Positions 33,021-45,349 of a stretch of DNA of 64,000 nucleotides are shown piece after piece. Origin of the DNA: Hermatobates lingyangjiaoensis. Lineage: Eukaryota; Arthropoda; Insecta; Hemiptera; Hermatobatidae. Below the pieces are notes generated by a model. That model saw only the letters and a program-made list of their open reading frames with translations, ran no database searches and was not told the DNA's origin. The DNA lies in the NCBI GenBank assembly GCA_026182355.1, contig JAPFBL010000227.1, positions 171,501-235,500 on the forward strand, given 5' to 3'. Both the position numbers and the translations under genes were made by a program. The first letter of the stretch is position 1, and each line of letters starts with the position of its first letter.

Positions 33021-36000
33021 ATACCGAACCTGATGACACTGTATATATTCAAAGTCCTAATGATATCGATGTGGAAATAATGTTACGGGGTTTTTTTTTT
33101 GTTTTCTACTAATTTTTTCTACGTTCTACGTTTTCTACTAATGTTTCATTTCAGTGATTTTAGTTATTTTGCTCGTTTAATTGTGTTTTGATCTCTACTA
33201 ACGTTTGAGAATTTATTCAGGGTTTTATCAGTTTATTAAACGTTATAACAAGAAAAGAAAGTATTTCAGTCTTTTATACCGACTAATGACCTTGAATAAA
33301 CTCCAAATGCATTTAGGGTTATTTAGAGAAGAAAAAAACTGTGATTGCATTCACACATCGACATTGTACTGCAATAAATAGTGTAAATAAGTAATTCTTT
33401 AATTATAAGTTGAATCAGGTAAGTTGAACGTTAACAAAACTAAATCATGCCCCACGCTAGCTGATGAATGTGTAGTCGACAATAATAACATAATCCATAG
33501 CTCCACAAAGACCCATCCTGTTCCCTGTGCTAGGTAATAAACTTAGTTTCCAGATTATAAATACAGTTTATTTAACACATATACTACCATTTTTACTCTC
33601 ACGCCGAAAATATATGCATATATATTCTTTATAAACCATACAAGTTTGTATAAATCTGGAATAGATTTACTTTTTAATGCTTATATTATTAGTATATATA
33701 CATTTAAAACATGTAAAATAAGATAACATGGGATTCTTAACGCGTTGAGAATAATAAATATAGCTCTCTTCTAATGACTAACAACGGGTTTCATATATCA
33801 ATATATCAAGTACTAAGTGCATAAACCCTGTATCGTCTCGAAGAATGATTTCCTGTAAGACTAACAATGGATGCAAGCGACATCATTTGGTATAGTGAGT
33901 GTTCTATCTCGACAAATTGCGAAAGGAGACTAATTATACGACAATGGCCAATTTTTCTCTCAATAAATGTGATACAATTTTGAGAAAAATCCTTAATAGC
34001 CTTATCTAAAACTGGAAATTAATAAGAAAGTAATTAAATAGTAAGAGCGAATGGTACTATGGTAATAAGTTAGACCAATACATAATTCATAACGTTTTTT
34101 TTTAACTTTTCCATTAACTCTTATGACACAAAAAACCTTGGTTTTCTCTTTGATGTTTCTTTAGAAGTATACTTTGTTAATATTTCGTCTACTTAGCTTT
34201 TTTTAAAAAAACAGTCATATTATTTATTTTGTCTGGAAGTGTATTTTATAATTTAATTCATTCTACATTTTTATAGTCTCTATTTCTGAAATATTCTAAA
34301 ACTGCGGAAAGTTTCTAAAATTGCTTTTTAAAACATATGTTTCCTCTTTCCAATAAATCATGTTTGAATTAAATTAGCTGAAACAAATCCCGTAGAATAT
34401 CGTTTATTGTTGATTTAATTTTTGAAGTCTCAATAGAGGAATGATCACTAAAAACAGTAAATCTTTGACAAATTATATAGTATTTTCAGTATTTCATGTG
34501 GAGTTTATAATGGCCTTGCATGGTAGATGAATTATATCTAGTCGTTTTTCTCGTTCTGACTACTTTTGTGATAATAATGCTACTAGATAGAGCATTCTGT
34601 CATTGAGTAGCTGCTTGCAAGTCTTCCAAATTACCTTATAACTTGCATCTGGCACGGTGAAAATTGGTTTTGTGATATCATACGAATAGGAATACAAGTA
34701 GAGCATAAGTAATGTTTTACCATCTCAAAGTTTTCTTCACAATGATTTCTCAATTTATATAGAAAATCTATCCTTAATAGTCGGTGCGGCGTTTCAAGCA
34801 TACTTTCATCCTTTTTTATATATTTTATTAAAACACTGATCCAACCACTGCTGAAAACATTAATTTTGCCTGTCGGTACTTACGTTCTATGATTCTTGCT
34901 AAAATTGCTTCAAGCGGTAAATATTTGGCTTCTTTTAATGTCATGTTTTAAATAGTTGACGTATATAGCTGCAAAAACGCCTTTCACAAGTTTTATTTTG
35001 CAACCTTGAAAAATTTGCAGTTTTTTCTTTGTTAATGTATTCTGATTTCCAGTTTTTGGCTTCATTCATGGTCCCCAAAACTGGTTCACGCTTTCGTTTG
35101 CCTTACATGCAATGATTAAAAACTTACAAGCTCATAGAAGCTTCCTTAAGCCGCTAAATGTTCTTCAAGGGTTAGACGTGAAGGTTATTGTGGACACCTA
35201 ACAGTAATCCTATTTATTGATAACGCTGAAAACTTGTTTTGTTTAAGCACGCGTTATTTATAAGTGTTTGAGTATATTTTTTTCAATATAACTTCCTTAA
35301 GTGACCGTTTTGTTCATCTACCGACTGTAGCTCTTAGGTATAAAGCTAGGCATTCAAGTTTGCCATTAAAATAAAAACCCGTCTCCTTGGTTTCTTTTTA
35401 TAAAAAAAATAGTTTCTTTAATTGATATTATCATTTTCACTTCATTGTATACGGTTCTATGACTAGTTCAATTTGATTTAGTGAAGTAAACTGTACAAAT
35501 TAGATTTACCTTATTCTGAATAACCCTTCAGTAGTCAGAACCAATATTCTCTTGAGTGTTGTTAGCTTTAGTTTTGCTAACTTCTATAGATTAGGAATTA
35601 GAATGTATTAGGAATTCATATTAAACCAGTACCTGTAACTGTTACACGTTTACAGATACAAAAAAATTTTCAATATAAGCAAAAAAATTACGATTTTTAA
35701 TGTTGAATCCAGCTTCAAGTCATATGCTTTATATTAACTACAATTTTTAACAGTAATAATAAATGAATTTTTGTAATACTAAGGAACAAGGAGTTTATTT
35801 AAAATTATGCTTAAATTAAGTCACGTAATTAAAGTCATTGACAATAAGTATAATTATGTGTAAGGCTAAAGACAATATTAATTTCTTGTGAAGTTACCGT
35901 AAGAAAAACATATTTAATTACAGTCAAGTGGAAGGACGGGAGGCAAATTTTAGAGCTTTGACTGAAAGCTGGGTAGAAGGGGCTTATTTTGTTTGATTTA

Positions 36001-36690
36001 TTATGAATTGGAGGCTGGATGGGCTGTCTAATTAGCAAAGTGTCTGTCTTGCTCGTGTGGAGAGAGCTTTGAGTTCGCCGGAGAACATGAAATACGTTAA
36101 TTAGGAGGTCACAGACATTCTGCAATAGATGTCCAACAGTCTTCTATTCTAGAGTTCCATTACTTATAAACACTAAAAGATGGCGGTGCTAGCCATTTAA
36201 AATAGAAAGAGAAAGAACAAACGTATAAGAAAATAATCTAAAAATAAATTACCAGGTTAAAAGTACTCTGAAATATGCAATCTCAATTCATTAATATTTT
36301 ACATTACATATTAAAAAGAACTATCTTGGTTATCAACGCAGTAATTTAATTCCTATATTTATTTTTTAAGAGTTATGTAATTTTTGTAATGTAGTTTCAT
36401 TAGGATAGTATACAATAACATGAAAAAACTATATTCAGTATACTTATTAATAAGAAACGAAATACAAGCAGCATAGGTCGTTATATTACTGTAAGAGCTT
36501 CAACATAAGAGAAACCCTTTGACTACATCAGTTTCAAAAATGTTTCTGTGATTATATGTAAAATAATTTTAATAAAATATCTTTAAAAAATTGTTGTTCA
36601 AGTGGCTGTTAACATATTCATATTTTTAGAGAATGGAAAGTGATGTAGATTTTTTCAGTCGCTACTAACAAAAAAACTTGTGGAAACGCA
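33020..36690. other. Intronic DNA, nothing recognised
   Basis: Long AT-rich stretch without supported coding, RNA or repeat features. It is the largest element-poor block of the big intron. Confidence 0.5.
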
Positions 36691-36704
36691 ATATATTATG
36701 AAAT

Positions 36705-36835
36705 ACAATGATATTTCACATAATCACGGAAATAACAATCAGTGATCATACCACAATATGAAATGGGGACTAAATATGGGGAAGATTAAAATTTTCAACT
36801 ATAACAGGCGGTCTTCGTCAGAGTCAAAAATACTT
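36705..36835 (-). repeat. Solo PLE terminus (AGATCT family), degraded
   Basis: ATCACGGAAATAACAATCAG at the left, then GGTCTTCGTCAGAGTC. The AGATCT hexamer has decayed to AAATTT. Confidence 0.6.
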
Positions 36836-37256
36836 TGATTCCAAAATATATCTTTATTGAACTTATTAATTATTAATTTTTATCAAACCACTTTTAATAT
36901 TCAATCAAATATCCATTAGCAAACCTAATGCTATTATATAAAGCTTTTTTTGTATCATGTTATTACCACATTATTTAAAGCTACAATTGCAGTTTGCAGA
37001 TAAGGAAAACTACCCACAAACCTGAACTTTTTATGAACAGAACCAGAGTTGCATATATAGAGTTGAATCCATTACTTTGTTGGTCTATGATTCGGGACAA
37101 TTGACTTTTTCTGTTGGTTCATTACGTTAAAAGTTGACCCTCAGGCCCTTATATTTCACAAGCAATATTATTTGTAAGTTATGCTCCTTTCATCTGCATT
37201 TGAATACATTCTTGTCTTATGTATCCGATATCAGATGACATGTATGGTAACATGCC

Positions 37257-37276
37257 TCCCCCCCCCCCCCCCCCCC
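37257..37276 (+). repeat. Poly-C tract of about 20 bases
   Basis: An uninterrupted C run, striking in this AT-rich sequence. It is a G4-type tract on the minus strand, and a sequencing length artefact is possible. Confidence 0.9.
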
Positions 37277-37279
37277 AGT

Positions 37280-38270
37280 GAAGTAAATCTCTGATGATTG
37301 ACCCCACTTTAGGTGCTGATTTAAAAAATAGACTGCGATATGGTTCAGCATATAGTGGTGTGTATTTTGTATCAAATAATCGGAATTTGAATCTAGTGAT
37401 AATTTTATACTTTTTCACGTTGTTATTATAAAATAATTATTATATTTTATAGCACTGTTATTTATTAATAATAAATATTTTTTATTATTAAAAATATCTC
37501 AAATAACTGAAGAATTATTATTATAGTAAAATAATAGAATAAAATTTAAGCAATAAAAGATACCTTAATTGATTAAATCTCAATAAAAAATATGAGAAAT
37601 CCTGAAAATACAAATACATCTCAAATATATGTATGTAATGTAACCAACAAAAAAATACACAAGAAGTCTTTGATTTTATATAACTTGTTTTTCGAGCTTT
37701 TAGAGTTCCTTTAAAGAAAGATTTCTTTGTCGTATTTTTGAGCAACTTTAAAGAAAAAATTTTTCAGTAAATTTAAACATAGAGCATTGTCTAATTTCCT
37801 GCCCTAGGCCGAATAGAAAAAAAATTGAATTGATAAGGTGCTTTTGCTGCAGGTAGCACTCTTATGATGCATTTGTAAAAATTTGTATTCTTTTTATTGT
37901 GTTTTCTATAAAATTCCACACAGATTAGTTAATTATAATCATAGTTTAAACTTAATAAAGGCTGTATATAGTAACCTCTAATGGAGATTTCTACGTTCCT
38001 TAACTTTCATAGAGGAGTAATTAGGAATGTGGGACTGCTTCTGTTCTCTGTTTCAATATAGTTAACATAACTTAACGTGGAGTTCATGAGGTCTGAAGTA
38101 ATAATAGTCGCATATGAATGGAGTTCTGAAGGAAACTTCTGCTTCTCTACCTATCATAGCAAGGCACTTTAAGATTTGGGACAAATTTCAATGCCCTCTT
38201 TGGTAAAGTAGAAAATGTTTTCAATATGTATGTAGATTCATAATCATTCCTTCTATTTGTACTATCACAA
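37280..38270. other. AT-rich intron, nothing recognised
   Basis: No supported feature. Confidence 0.5.
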
Positions 38271-38271
38271 C

Positions 38272-38290
38272 GACACAAACACATACACAC

Positions 38291-38331
<41 letters not shown>

Positions 38332-38402
38332 CACACACACACATACATACACGCACACACCCACACAACACACACATACACTCACACACACACACACGCA
38401 CA
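38272..38402. repeat. (CA)n microsatellite, imperfect
   Basis: CA repeats interrupted by TACA and GCACA; the open frames of His-Thr or Cys-Val repeats here are artefacts. Confidence 0.95.
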
Positions 38403-40430
38403 AAAAATTTGGTATAGTCTAGCAACAGATATTATATACATTCTAACAATAGATAACTGTAGTATGTTATACCAATTATGGTACATGTTGTATATTAGTT
38501 TAATTAACTCCCAACCAGCAGGAGTACAGCTGGGTGAAAGAAAACACATAGAAACAGATATTTTCATAAATAAATGATAACATTTCAGTTTAATTTAAAT
38601 AAAGTATTGAATTTCTGGGCTATTTTTGTATGTAAGGATTATACTTTTTTTTGTACATAAATAAGAATATGTTTTTATAATTTCAGGCAAGATTCCAAGA
38701 TTTTATCAACAAATTGATTATTTAATTTAGTTTGCTAAAGAATTTGTCATAAAAGAAAGATTAATAGAAAATATTAGTCTTTTAACGAGTTATATATATG
38801 AGCCAGGAACACAACAACACTTGTCAAAATTTTCTTCCTATCATTCTATTGTATAATTTTTTTTAATATAATGAACACAACTCAGAAAATGCGTTTATAC
38901 CAGAGCGTCATGAAGCTAATGGACTCTGATCACTGTTTTTTAATCTATTGGGGATTAGAATTAATTAAGGAATAGATATTCTACTCATATGAATATAAAT
39001 GTATATGAAATCACTTTTCTGCAGTTGGTTGTATTATCTGAACAGATATATTGAAAATACTGAGAAATATTTTTTTTTTTTTTTTGCAAACTGGAAGACT
39101 AGTTTTAACAAGAATGAGAAAAATAAATCTTGCGCTGGAAGCTTAGGTTCTAACTTCCTCTCGAGGGAAATATGCAATGGTTTTTCCTCAGATAGGATAT
39201 TCAAATATCAAATTGATTTAACTCAACCGCTTGTGTATGCAAAAATCTATATTGAATATAGTCATTCTCTCATCTGTATATTTGTTTGTTATTCTTTTTT
39301 TTTTTTTTTCAATTTCATACAACGAAAATATGAGAATGTGTTGCTACAGTTAATAGCACATCGCGTAAAAATTACATTCAATTTCGTAAAATAGATATCG
39401 TGTGAAATAATTAAGCACAATATTTATTAACTGTAAAGGTTTTAAATGGTGATATATCTAACATATTTCAATAAATGAAAAAGTAATTAACTGAAACAGT
39501 AATAGTGCTTAAATAAATACATATTTCAAAAATTTATTTGTACTGATCAATAACATATATAAGTATTTCTAATATTACAAACTATTAGTCAATACTATTC
39601 ATAAAATAACATATATCTATAGGTTTATATATACTCAATTATTCGGTAATGAGTTAACTTATAATTTTACCTGTTTAAAATTATAAGAAGGTAAGTTGAA
39701 TTGAAGCATTCTTCATTGAAAGGGCTTCTCACTGGGAGAACAAATGGGGGTCCTACGATGGACTATGAGAAGTAATGTTTCCTGTGGATTTATTTAAGAA
39801 GGTTTTCCTTGAGGAGATGCTAGAGTGGGACAGGGATAGAAGCGACTTGGGATTATAATAACCATATCAGATTTGAGGAGGATTTAAGGGCTAAAAGTTG
39901 TAAAGCTGTAGGATTTCTCCTACTTAAAATAACCTTTCAGAGATTCATTTTTTAACTTTACTTTTAAAATTAGCATATACTTTCTTTCAATTTGTCTTAT
40001 TCTCTTCTTATATAAAAAAAATGTTCTTCTTTATATATTATACTGCTTCAAGAAATATTATTATTTTAATTTAATAACTTAATATAAGATGTGTCATGGT
40101 TATCGACAAATAGCAGAAAAGGTTTGATCTTTAGTTATATCTGTTGATCTAATGCTGTTCGACTTATTAGCTGATCAACATTAGCTGATTAGCATACCAA
40201 CATAAAATAAAAGTTAATATAATAACATAATCTACTATAATGATCTAAATGTTATATGTTTAGATATATATACATTATATATATGATTAAATAACGCCTT
40301 ACAATTGATTTTTATATAATTTTTGCATAATATCTCCGATTCTCATCACTTAGTTAAAACTGTATAAATTATCTCCTATATTAATCCTTGACATTATCTA
40401 TATTTCCTATTTTTTTTTTTCGGTCTCATG
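38403..40430. other. AT-rich intron, nothing recognised
   Basis: Homopolymer T runs at about 39069 and 39296; no coding supported. Confidence 0.5.
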
Positions 40431-40434
40431 TATT

Positions 40435-40625
40435 ATTTCTCAGCTCTTCTCTTATTCCAAGATTATTTGTCTTACTTGACTTGAACAGAGCACGTGTGTT
40501 ACAACACTGTTTGTCTCCAACCGTCGCTTCGTAAGTACGCTTGATGTCAAAAATCTCAACTCTCCTGATGACGGTTGAACCAAAAATTGCAGACTGTAAG
40601 TGTGTTCAAATCTTTATTCTGCTAA
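40435..40625 (+). repeat. Solo PLE terminus (CTGATGACGGTTGAACC family)
   Basis: CTCCTGATGACGGTTGAACC at about 40564, then AAAAATTGCAGACTGTAAG, as in the right arm at 31.6 kb. The GAAA box is AAAA here, so the motif is degenerate. Confidence 0.6.
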
Positions 40626-41189
40626 AATTGTAAATTATTTTTCTTGACATGACAGGGTTTGAAACTTGGTCATCTTTTAGAACAACCTGATTTCTGTCAT
40701 TTTCTGTTATGATGATTTTATTACATTAAAACGTTATGTAATATACATAGACTAACCATTTCATATTAATTAGCGTAATAGAATAGTAATAAAAAGAATA
40801 ATAATAATAATTTTAAATATTATTTTCTGCTGTTAAAGGTAGAAAATATACTTAACGATTTGTGAGTGTAAATAAGAAAACACAACAATATCCAGATCGT
40901 ATTTGCCTTTTCTTATTTCTGTATGTGTTAATGTTAAACTACTTGTAACCGCTTCCAATTGTATTTGCACTTTTCAAAAAATATATACTTGAGAGATTTC
41001 AAATTCTCTATTATTAATTTCATTTTATAATAAACAAATTGAACAATAATAATAGTATGCTGAAAAACACAATTTGGTCGATTACAACTAAATTTAGCTC
41101 TATTCTAATAGAATATCATATATTTTATAATAAATAATATTTACTACACCAAAATTAACAAATTTCCAAAGCATTTTAATTGCGTCATT

Positions 41190-41440
41190 AATATAATCAT
41201 GATATCCATTGTTTGGGAAGTTAAAACCTTTCTCCCCTTTTGGCGAAAGCCACGTACATAAGGCAAGCGCAAAGGAACAATAGGCCTCCCACCACACAGG
41301 CAGGCTGAACATCTCAGGATCTGGCTTCTGTCCTTAGGGTCCCGCCAGAACCGCCTTTATTCTCCTACCAAACCCCTCTCTCAGGCCTCTTTATCTCCGT
41401 CAATCCCTTGTTCTAAGGGAATAGGAAACCATCTAGAAGC
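41190..41440. other. GC-richer unclassified insert
   Basis: C-rich, pyrimidine-biased stretch with sharp composition borders. No protein motif or second copy seen. Confidence 0.3.
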
Positions 41441-41765
41441 ATTAAATTAATAACCAGCTAAGGAGAAACCAATTTTATAATGGCTTTATGTTCAATGGAA
41501 AAAGCTTTATAATATATTCAAAATCAAAGGATAAATTTCAGTAGCAAAGACAAAATTTAACAATTTTGTACCTTACCAATTTTTCTAATCACTAAATAAT
41601 TATATGCAAAAATTATTAGTAAATTATTAAATAGTTCAAAGAGTAAATAACTATAGTTACATATGTTAATGAAATTTAAATAACTTATTATTTCAGTGTT
41701 ATAAGATACAGAATTAATATCAATATAAGTAGGTCTATCAGCTTGAAAACATCATCCAAATGAAT

Positions 41766-41774
41766 ATATATATA

Positions 41775-41833
<59 letters not shown>
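41766..41833. repeat. (TA)n microsatellite
   Basis: About 34 units. The PLE N-terminal frame on the minus strand enters it right after LLPIYTN. Confidence 0.95.
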
Positions 41834-41836
<3 letters not shown>

Positions 41837-41990
41837 TGTATATTGGCAGCAGATTTTCTTGTAAACATATTTTATTAAAGTAGACGGCAGCTTCCGCATT
41901 TACGACTTTTTTGCTCGTTTTCTCTAGTTTTCTTACTAGTTTTTTCTGGTAGGGAGTGATTTCATGGACGAGTTGTCCCAGAGACATCAA
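41834..41990 (-). pseudogene. PLE N-terminal domain entering (TA)n, left arm
   Basis: Reads MMSLGQLVHEITPYQKKL, then EKTSKKVVNAEAAVYFNK, ICLQENLLPIYTN and Ile-Tyr repeats from the TA tract. The right-arm copy differs only slightly. Confidence 0.65.
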
Positions 41991-42582
41991 AGAAATAATC
42001 TTTTAGCTTAATCAATAATATTATATTTTTTACACTTACAAGCTTTCGATTTTTTCATAAATCATTTTCAGGTATATATCATTATTAAACAGATTAAATT
42101 CACAGAATAAAATTTTTCTAAATGTTAAACAGACATTAAAAGGAATAAAAATTTAGATGTTAATAGAACTAAATGAACTTTGTGAAAAAACAAAACAAGT
42201 GAATGTGAAATGTGAATGACAAGTTGTAACCTTACACTTGTCACAGTGGACTTGTTTTGTTTTTTCACAAAGTTCATTTAGTTCTATTAACATCTAAATT
42301 TTTATTCCTTTTAATGTCTGTTTAACATTTAGAAAAATTTTATTCTGTGAATTTAATCTGTTTAATAATGATATATACCTGAAGATGATTTATGAAAAAA
42401 TCGAAAGCTTGTAAGTGTAAAAAAATATAATATTATTGATTAAGCTAAAAGATTATTTCTTTGATGACACTGGGACAACTCCTCCATGAAATCACTCCCT
42501 ACCAGAAAAAACTAGTAAGAAAACTAGAGAAAACGAGCAAAAAAGTCGTAAATGCGGAAGCTGCCGTCTACTTTAATAAAAT
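41868..42582. mobile_element. PLE terminal palindrome with 333-bp arms
   Basis: Arms 41868-42200 and 42250-42582 are almost exact reverse complements (coordinates sum to 42450), with a 49-nt loop. Each arm, read outward, has a non-coding end, an AGCT-family hammerhead-like motif, then the PLE N-terminal ORF, then (TA)n. A foldback built only from terminal-repeat sequence. Confidence 0.8.
42375..42416 (+). ncRNA. Hammerhead-like motif (AGCT family)
   Basis: Core box CTGAAGA (42379-42385), an extra T, the hairpin GATTT/AAATC, GAAA (42403-42406), AGCT (42406-42409), T. The mirror copy is at about 42034-42075 on the minus strand. The core is canonical, stem II is 5 bp, and no clear stem I. Confidence 0.45.
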
Positions 42583-42585
42583 ATA
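42463..42585 (+). pseudogene. PLE N-terminal domain entering (TA)n, right arm
   Basis: MTLGQLLHEITPYQKKL, then KKVVNAEAAVYFNK. It joins (TA)n (42581-42599) some 14 residues earlier than the left arm, directly after FNKI. The two arms of one palindrome therefore meet TA tracts at different points. Confidence 0.65.
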
Positions 42586-43137
42586 TATATATATATATAA
42601 TAAACCAAAGGCAATCCAGAAGAACTGATAATACTTCTTCTGGATAAAATAAACTATGATACACAAAAAGAGACTTAAAAAAGAGCTCTTTTGTGGTAAA
42701 ATAAATAATAATAATATTCAAATTAAAAAATTTTAAATTTATAAAAAAAAATTAATAAAACTTCATCTCTGAATCCTGCTTAACGGTTCAGGTTGATACC
42801 TGGATTTGAAGGAGGTTTTAATGAACAGTGTTAACTGATAATATTTACTTTACCTTTTGTAGTTTTACTATAGTTGTATATTATTGTTTAGATTTTTCAT
42901 TGATAATGGAGCATGTTAACCGAAACTGTTAGTTTCAGTTAACATTTGTGTTAATTTTTGACAATGTAGTAATAGTTATACAATAAATTATGGATTATAA
43001 ATTAAAATCGTTTGGTAAACTTATTTATTCTCTTCCAGTAGATGTTCTTAATCAGCAAATTATAAAAAGTATCAAGGAAGTACGAAAGGATAAAATAAGC
43101 CAACTTTTTAATGATATATAGCATTGATGATGTATAT

Positions 43138-43240
43138 AAAATATATATATAATTATATGTTTATAATATATATATACATCATTATATATAATATATATCT
43201 TTTACTATATATAATAGTATATATATTATATATATATAGT
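43138..43240. repeat. (TA)-rich low-complexity tract
   Basis: Alternating TA runs mixed with TTATA and CATCATT; directly left of a PLE terminus. Confidence 0.85.
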
Positions 43241-43460
43241 AGCAGTTTGCTTCTCAACGCGAACACTGCACACTCTTTCCCGATGACGACGGGTGTCGAA
43301 ATATCGAAGTGAGTTCTGTAGTGACTTTCTGTGTTCTTTCCTATGTGCTAAAGTTTATTTATATGTATGTAGTTCACAAAGGAAAGAAATAAATAGATAA
43401 AAATACGCAGAAAAAAGACTCACAACGATATTTCGACATACTAATCATATAAGTATATAT
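43228..43460 (+). repeat. PLE terminus (GCAGTTTGCTTCTCAACG family)
   Basis: The same terminus is present on the minus strand at 32.05-32.20 kb. It starts at (TA)n, contains the motif at 43272-43314, and is followed by a degenerate opposite-facing copy near 43405-43440. Confidence 0.65.
43272..43314 (+). ncRNA. Hammerhead-like motif (ATAT family) with long stem I
   Basis: ACTCTTTC, the core box CCGATGA (43280-43286; canonical U replaced by C), an extra C, the hairpin, GAAA (43298-43301), ATAT (43301-43304), C, GAAGTGAGT. Stem I pairs TTTC with GAAG and ACTC with GAGT, 8 bp around one bulged T. C at the cleavage position is the preferred base in hammerheads. Confidence 0.5.
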
Positions 43461-43599
43461 ATATATCTACATTTATAATCGTCATAAACGGCATTGTTAG
43501 GTAAAAGAACTGATTTGTTCTACAAGCAGATTGACAAAAATAGTATTTCATATGTATTTGTAGGTTTAATTCGCACTAATTGGTAATGGTGTGATAGTA

Positions 43600-43990
43600 A
43601 TTCATATGTTTGGATGTAATTTAAATTCATAGATGTATTGAGATAGAGGGAGATGTTTCAGTGGATTGTTGATAGATTATCAAACCTCTTGCGGTATGTA
43701 AGGCAGTTAGTGTGAGGAGGATAACTTAAAGAGGTTAGGCGCTTGAACAAAGGAGACGCTGAAGGGTTTGAACGGAGTTGACTAACTCCATCTCGAGAGC
43801 CCCATGTCCTCCCACGCCAATCGCATATAGGTTGCCGCTAATAAGCAAAGTTTCCCTCAAGTTATTGTCGAACTCGTGCGCAGACAGGCTCTTGATTAGG
43901 GATATGCCGAGGAATGAAGCACGCCATCTTCAAAGTTATATCCATGAGCATCGAATCAAAATCATTTTAGCTCTATAACTCAGTCTCAGG
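43600..43990. other. GC-richer unclassified segment, likely transposon fossil
   Basis: Mixed-composition sequence with a 66-codon frame on the + strand (43778-43978) and texture like an old coding retroelement fragment. No motif identified. Confidence 0.3.
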
Positions 43991-44207
43991 CTCAATTAAG
44001 TTTTCCACACAATTGCCCCACTGTTATATTTGCATAAGATTTTTAACCTTTATTAATATTTAATGAGACACTAAAATCACTTGCATATTCATTTTTTTTT
44101 TCTTTTATTTGATTAGTTTATTTATTCATAACCTAAACCATATTGCAGCCTAATATTATCGTCCAATTTGGGGCTTGAGACATCTGTTGTCTATATATAT
44201 ATATATA

Positions 44208-45274
44208 GGTGTATAATGTAATCGGGATTCGGTCAATTTTCCAGGATCAAAATCAAACTCTCAATGCCGACGTTTCGGTTTTATTTAAAACCTTTTTCAT
44301 AGGCCTACAAACAAAGGATGACAAGAAATCATATATAAACATCAACATATAACTAACATCAAAATGGAATATTACAGTTGTGAAAAAACAAAAATATATA
44401 TACAAGTAGAAGTAATAGAAAAGCAATAAACATTTTTATGAACTTACAGAAGTCAGAATTTTTGAATTAGAAAAATGATGAAATTTACATTATATAAAAT
44501 GAAGTAACAAAAGATAGTTAGTGAACTAACATCTTAACTGGTCAAAAACTTGGACCAGACTAACTGATTACAATTACATGTAAACCGAAACACTGTTCAC
44601 TCAAAGAACACAAAAAGGAACTAAGGAAATTAAATTTCACTAAAATCAACTTAACACTCCTGAATAAATAGTGTTCAAATTGGTAATGTCACTTATATGA
44701 TTAACTGAACTTAGATCTTTTTTAATATATAGCATTTCGAGGGTCTTTCTTCTTTGCTCATCTTGTTCTTTATCTACTATAATTGCTTCTTCAAAATCGA
44801 ACATGTGACCTTCGTTTAAGGCATGGAATGCTAAAGCAGTGGCGTTACTTTTATTAGTTCTTATTGAATAAGAATGTTGATAAAGTCTTTCTTTTAAAAA
44901 ACGACTTGTTTCTCCGTAATAACGCTTGCAGTCTTTACATTTGATCGCATAAATGAGGTTACTTTGTAACTCCTTTGGTATTTTTTGTTTCAAATTTGAA
45001 AATAAAGACTTGACTTTTCTTTTGTTATAAAATGCCAATGTAACTTCAGGTACATTTCGTTTGAAAACTTTTCTAATTGATTGTGATAAGCCCTCAACAT
45101 ACGGAAATTTGAAATACTTTTTATTTAAAACTTCAAGTTCAGCATGATTTTGATTGGAATGTTCTGGTTGTTCTCTTGTATAAAAAAGGTTTTAAATAAA
45201 ACCGAAACTTCGGCATTGAGAGTTTGATTTTGATCCTGGAAAATTGACCGAATCCCGATTACATTATACACCTA
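44208..45274 (-). mobile_element. 1.07-kb PLE-derived element with 91-bp terminal inverted repeats
   Basis: The left end 44208-44298 and right end 45184-45274 are near-perfect reverse complements (coordinates sum to 89482). The ends read GTGTATAATGTAATCGGG on the left and its complement on the right. The interior, on the minus strand, holds a PLE C-terminal ORF and a 350-bp 3' untranslated region. The latter is duplicated at 23.88-24.23 kb. The left end abuts (TA)n. Same design as the 11.87-12.39 kb element but a different family. Confidence 0.8.
44646..45181 (-). CDS. PLE GIY-YIG endonuclease with upstream linker, 5'-truncated
   Basis: The frame is open from the right terminal repeat (45181) to a stop at 44646, about 178 codons. 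The linker begins EQPEHSNQNHAELEVLNKKY, then PYVEGLSQSIRKVFKRN, the typical PLE segment between RT thumb and nuclease. The nuclease has LIYAIKCKDC (GIY strand), KRYYGETS (YIG strand, with YYG), LKERLYQHSYSIR (Arg, His), HALNEGH, a Glu in RKTLEMLYIK and Asn in SSVNHI. All key residues appear present and no stop interrupts the frame. There is no RT. The start codon is unknown because the 5' side is replaced by the inverted repeat. Confidence 0.75.
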
Positions 45275-45349
45275 TTCTATCCAACGGTTGATATATTATT
45301 GAATTTTATATATATATGTATATATATATAACTTTAATTATATATATAT

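Noticed and set aside
38147..38577. Cys/Val- or His/Thr-rich ORFs
   Set aside because: Translations of the (CA)n microsatellite.
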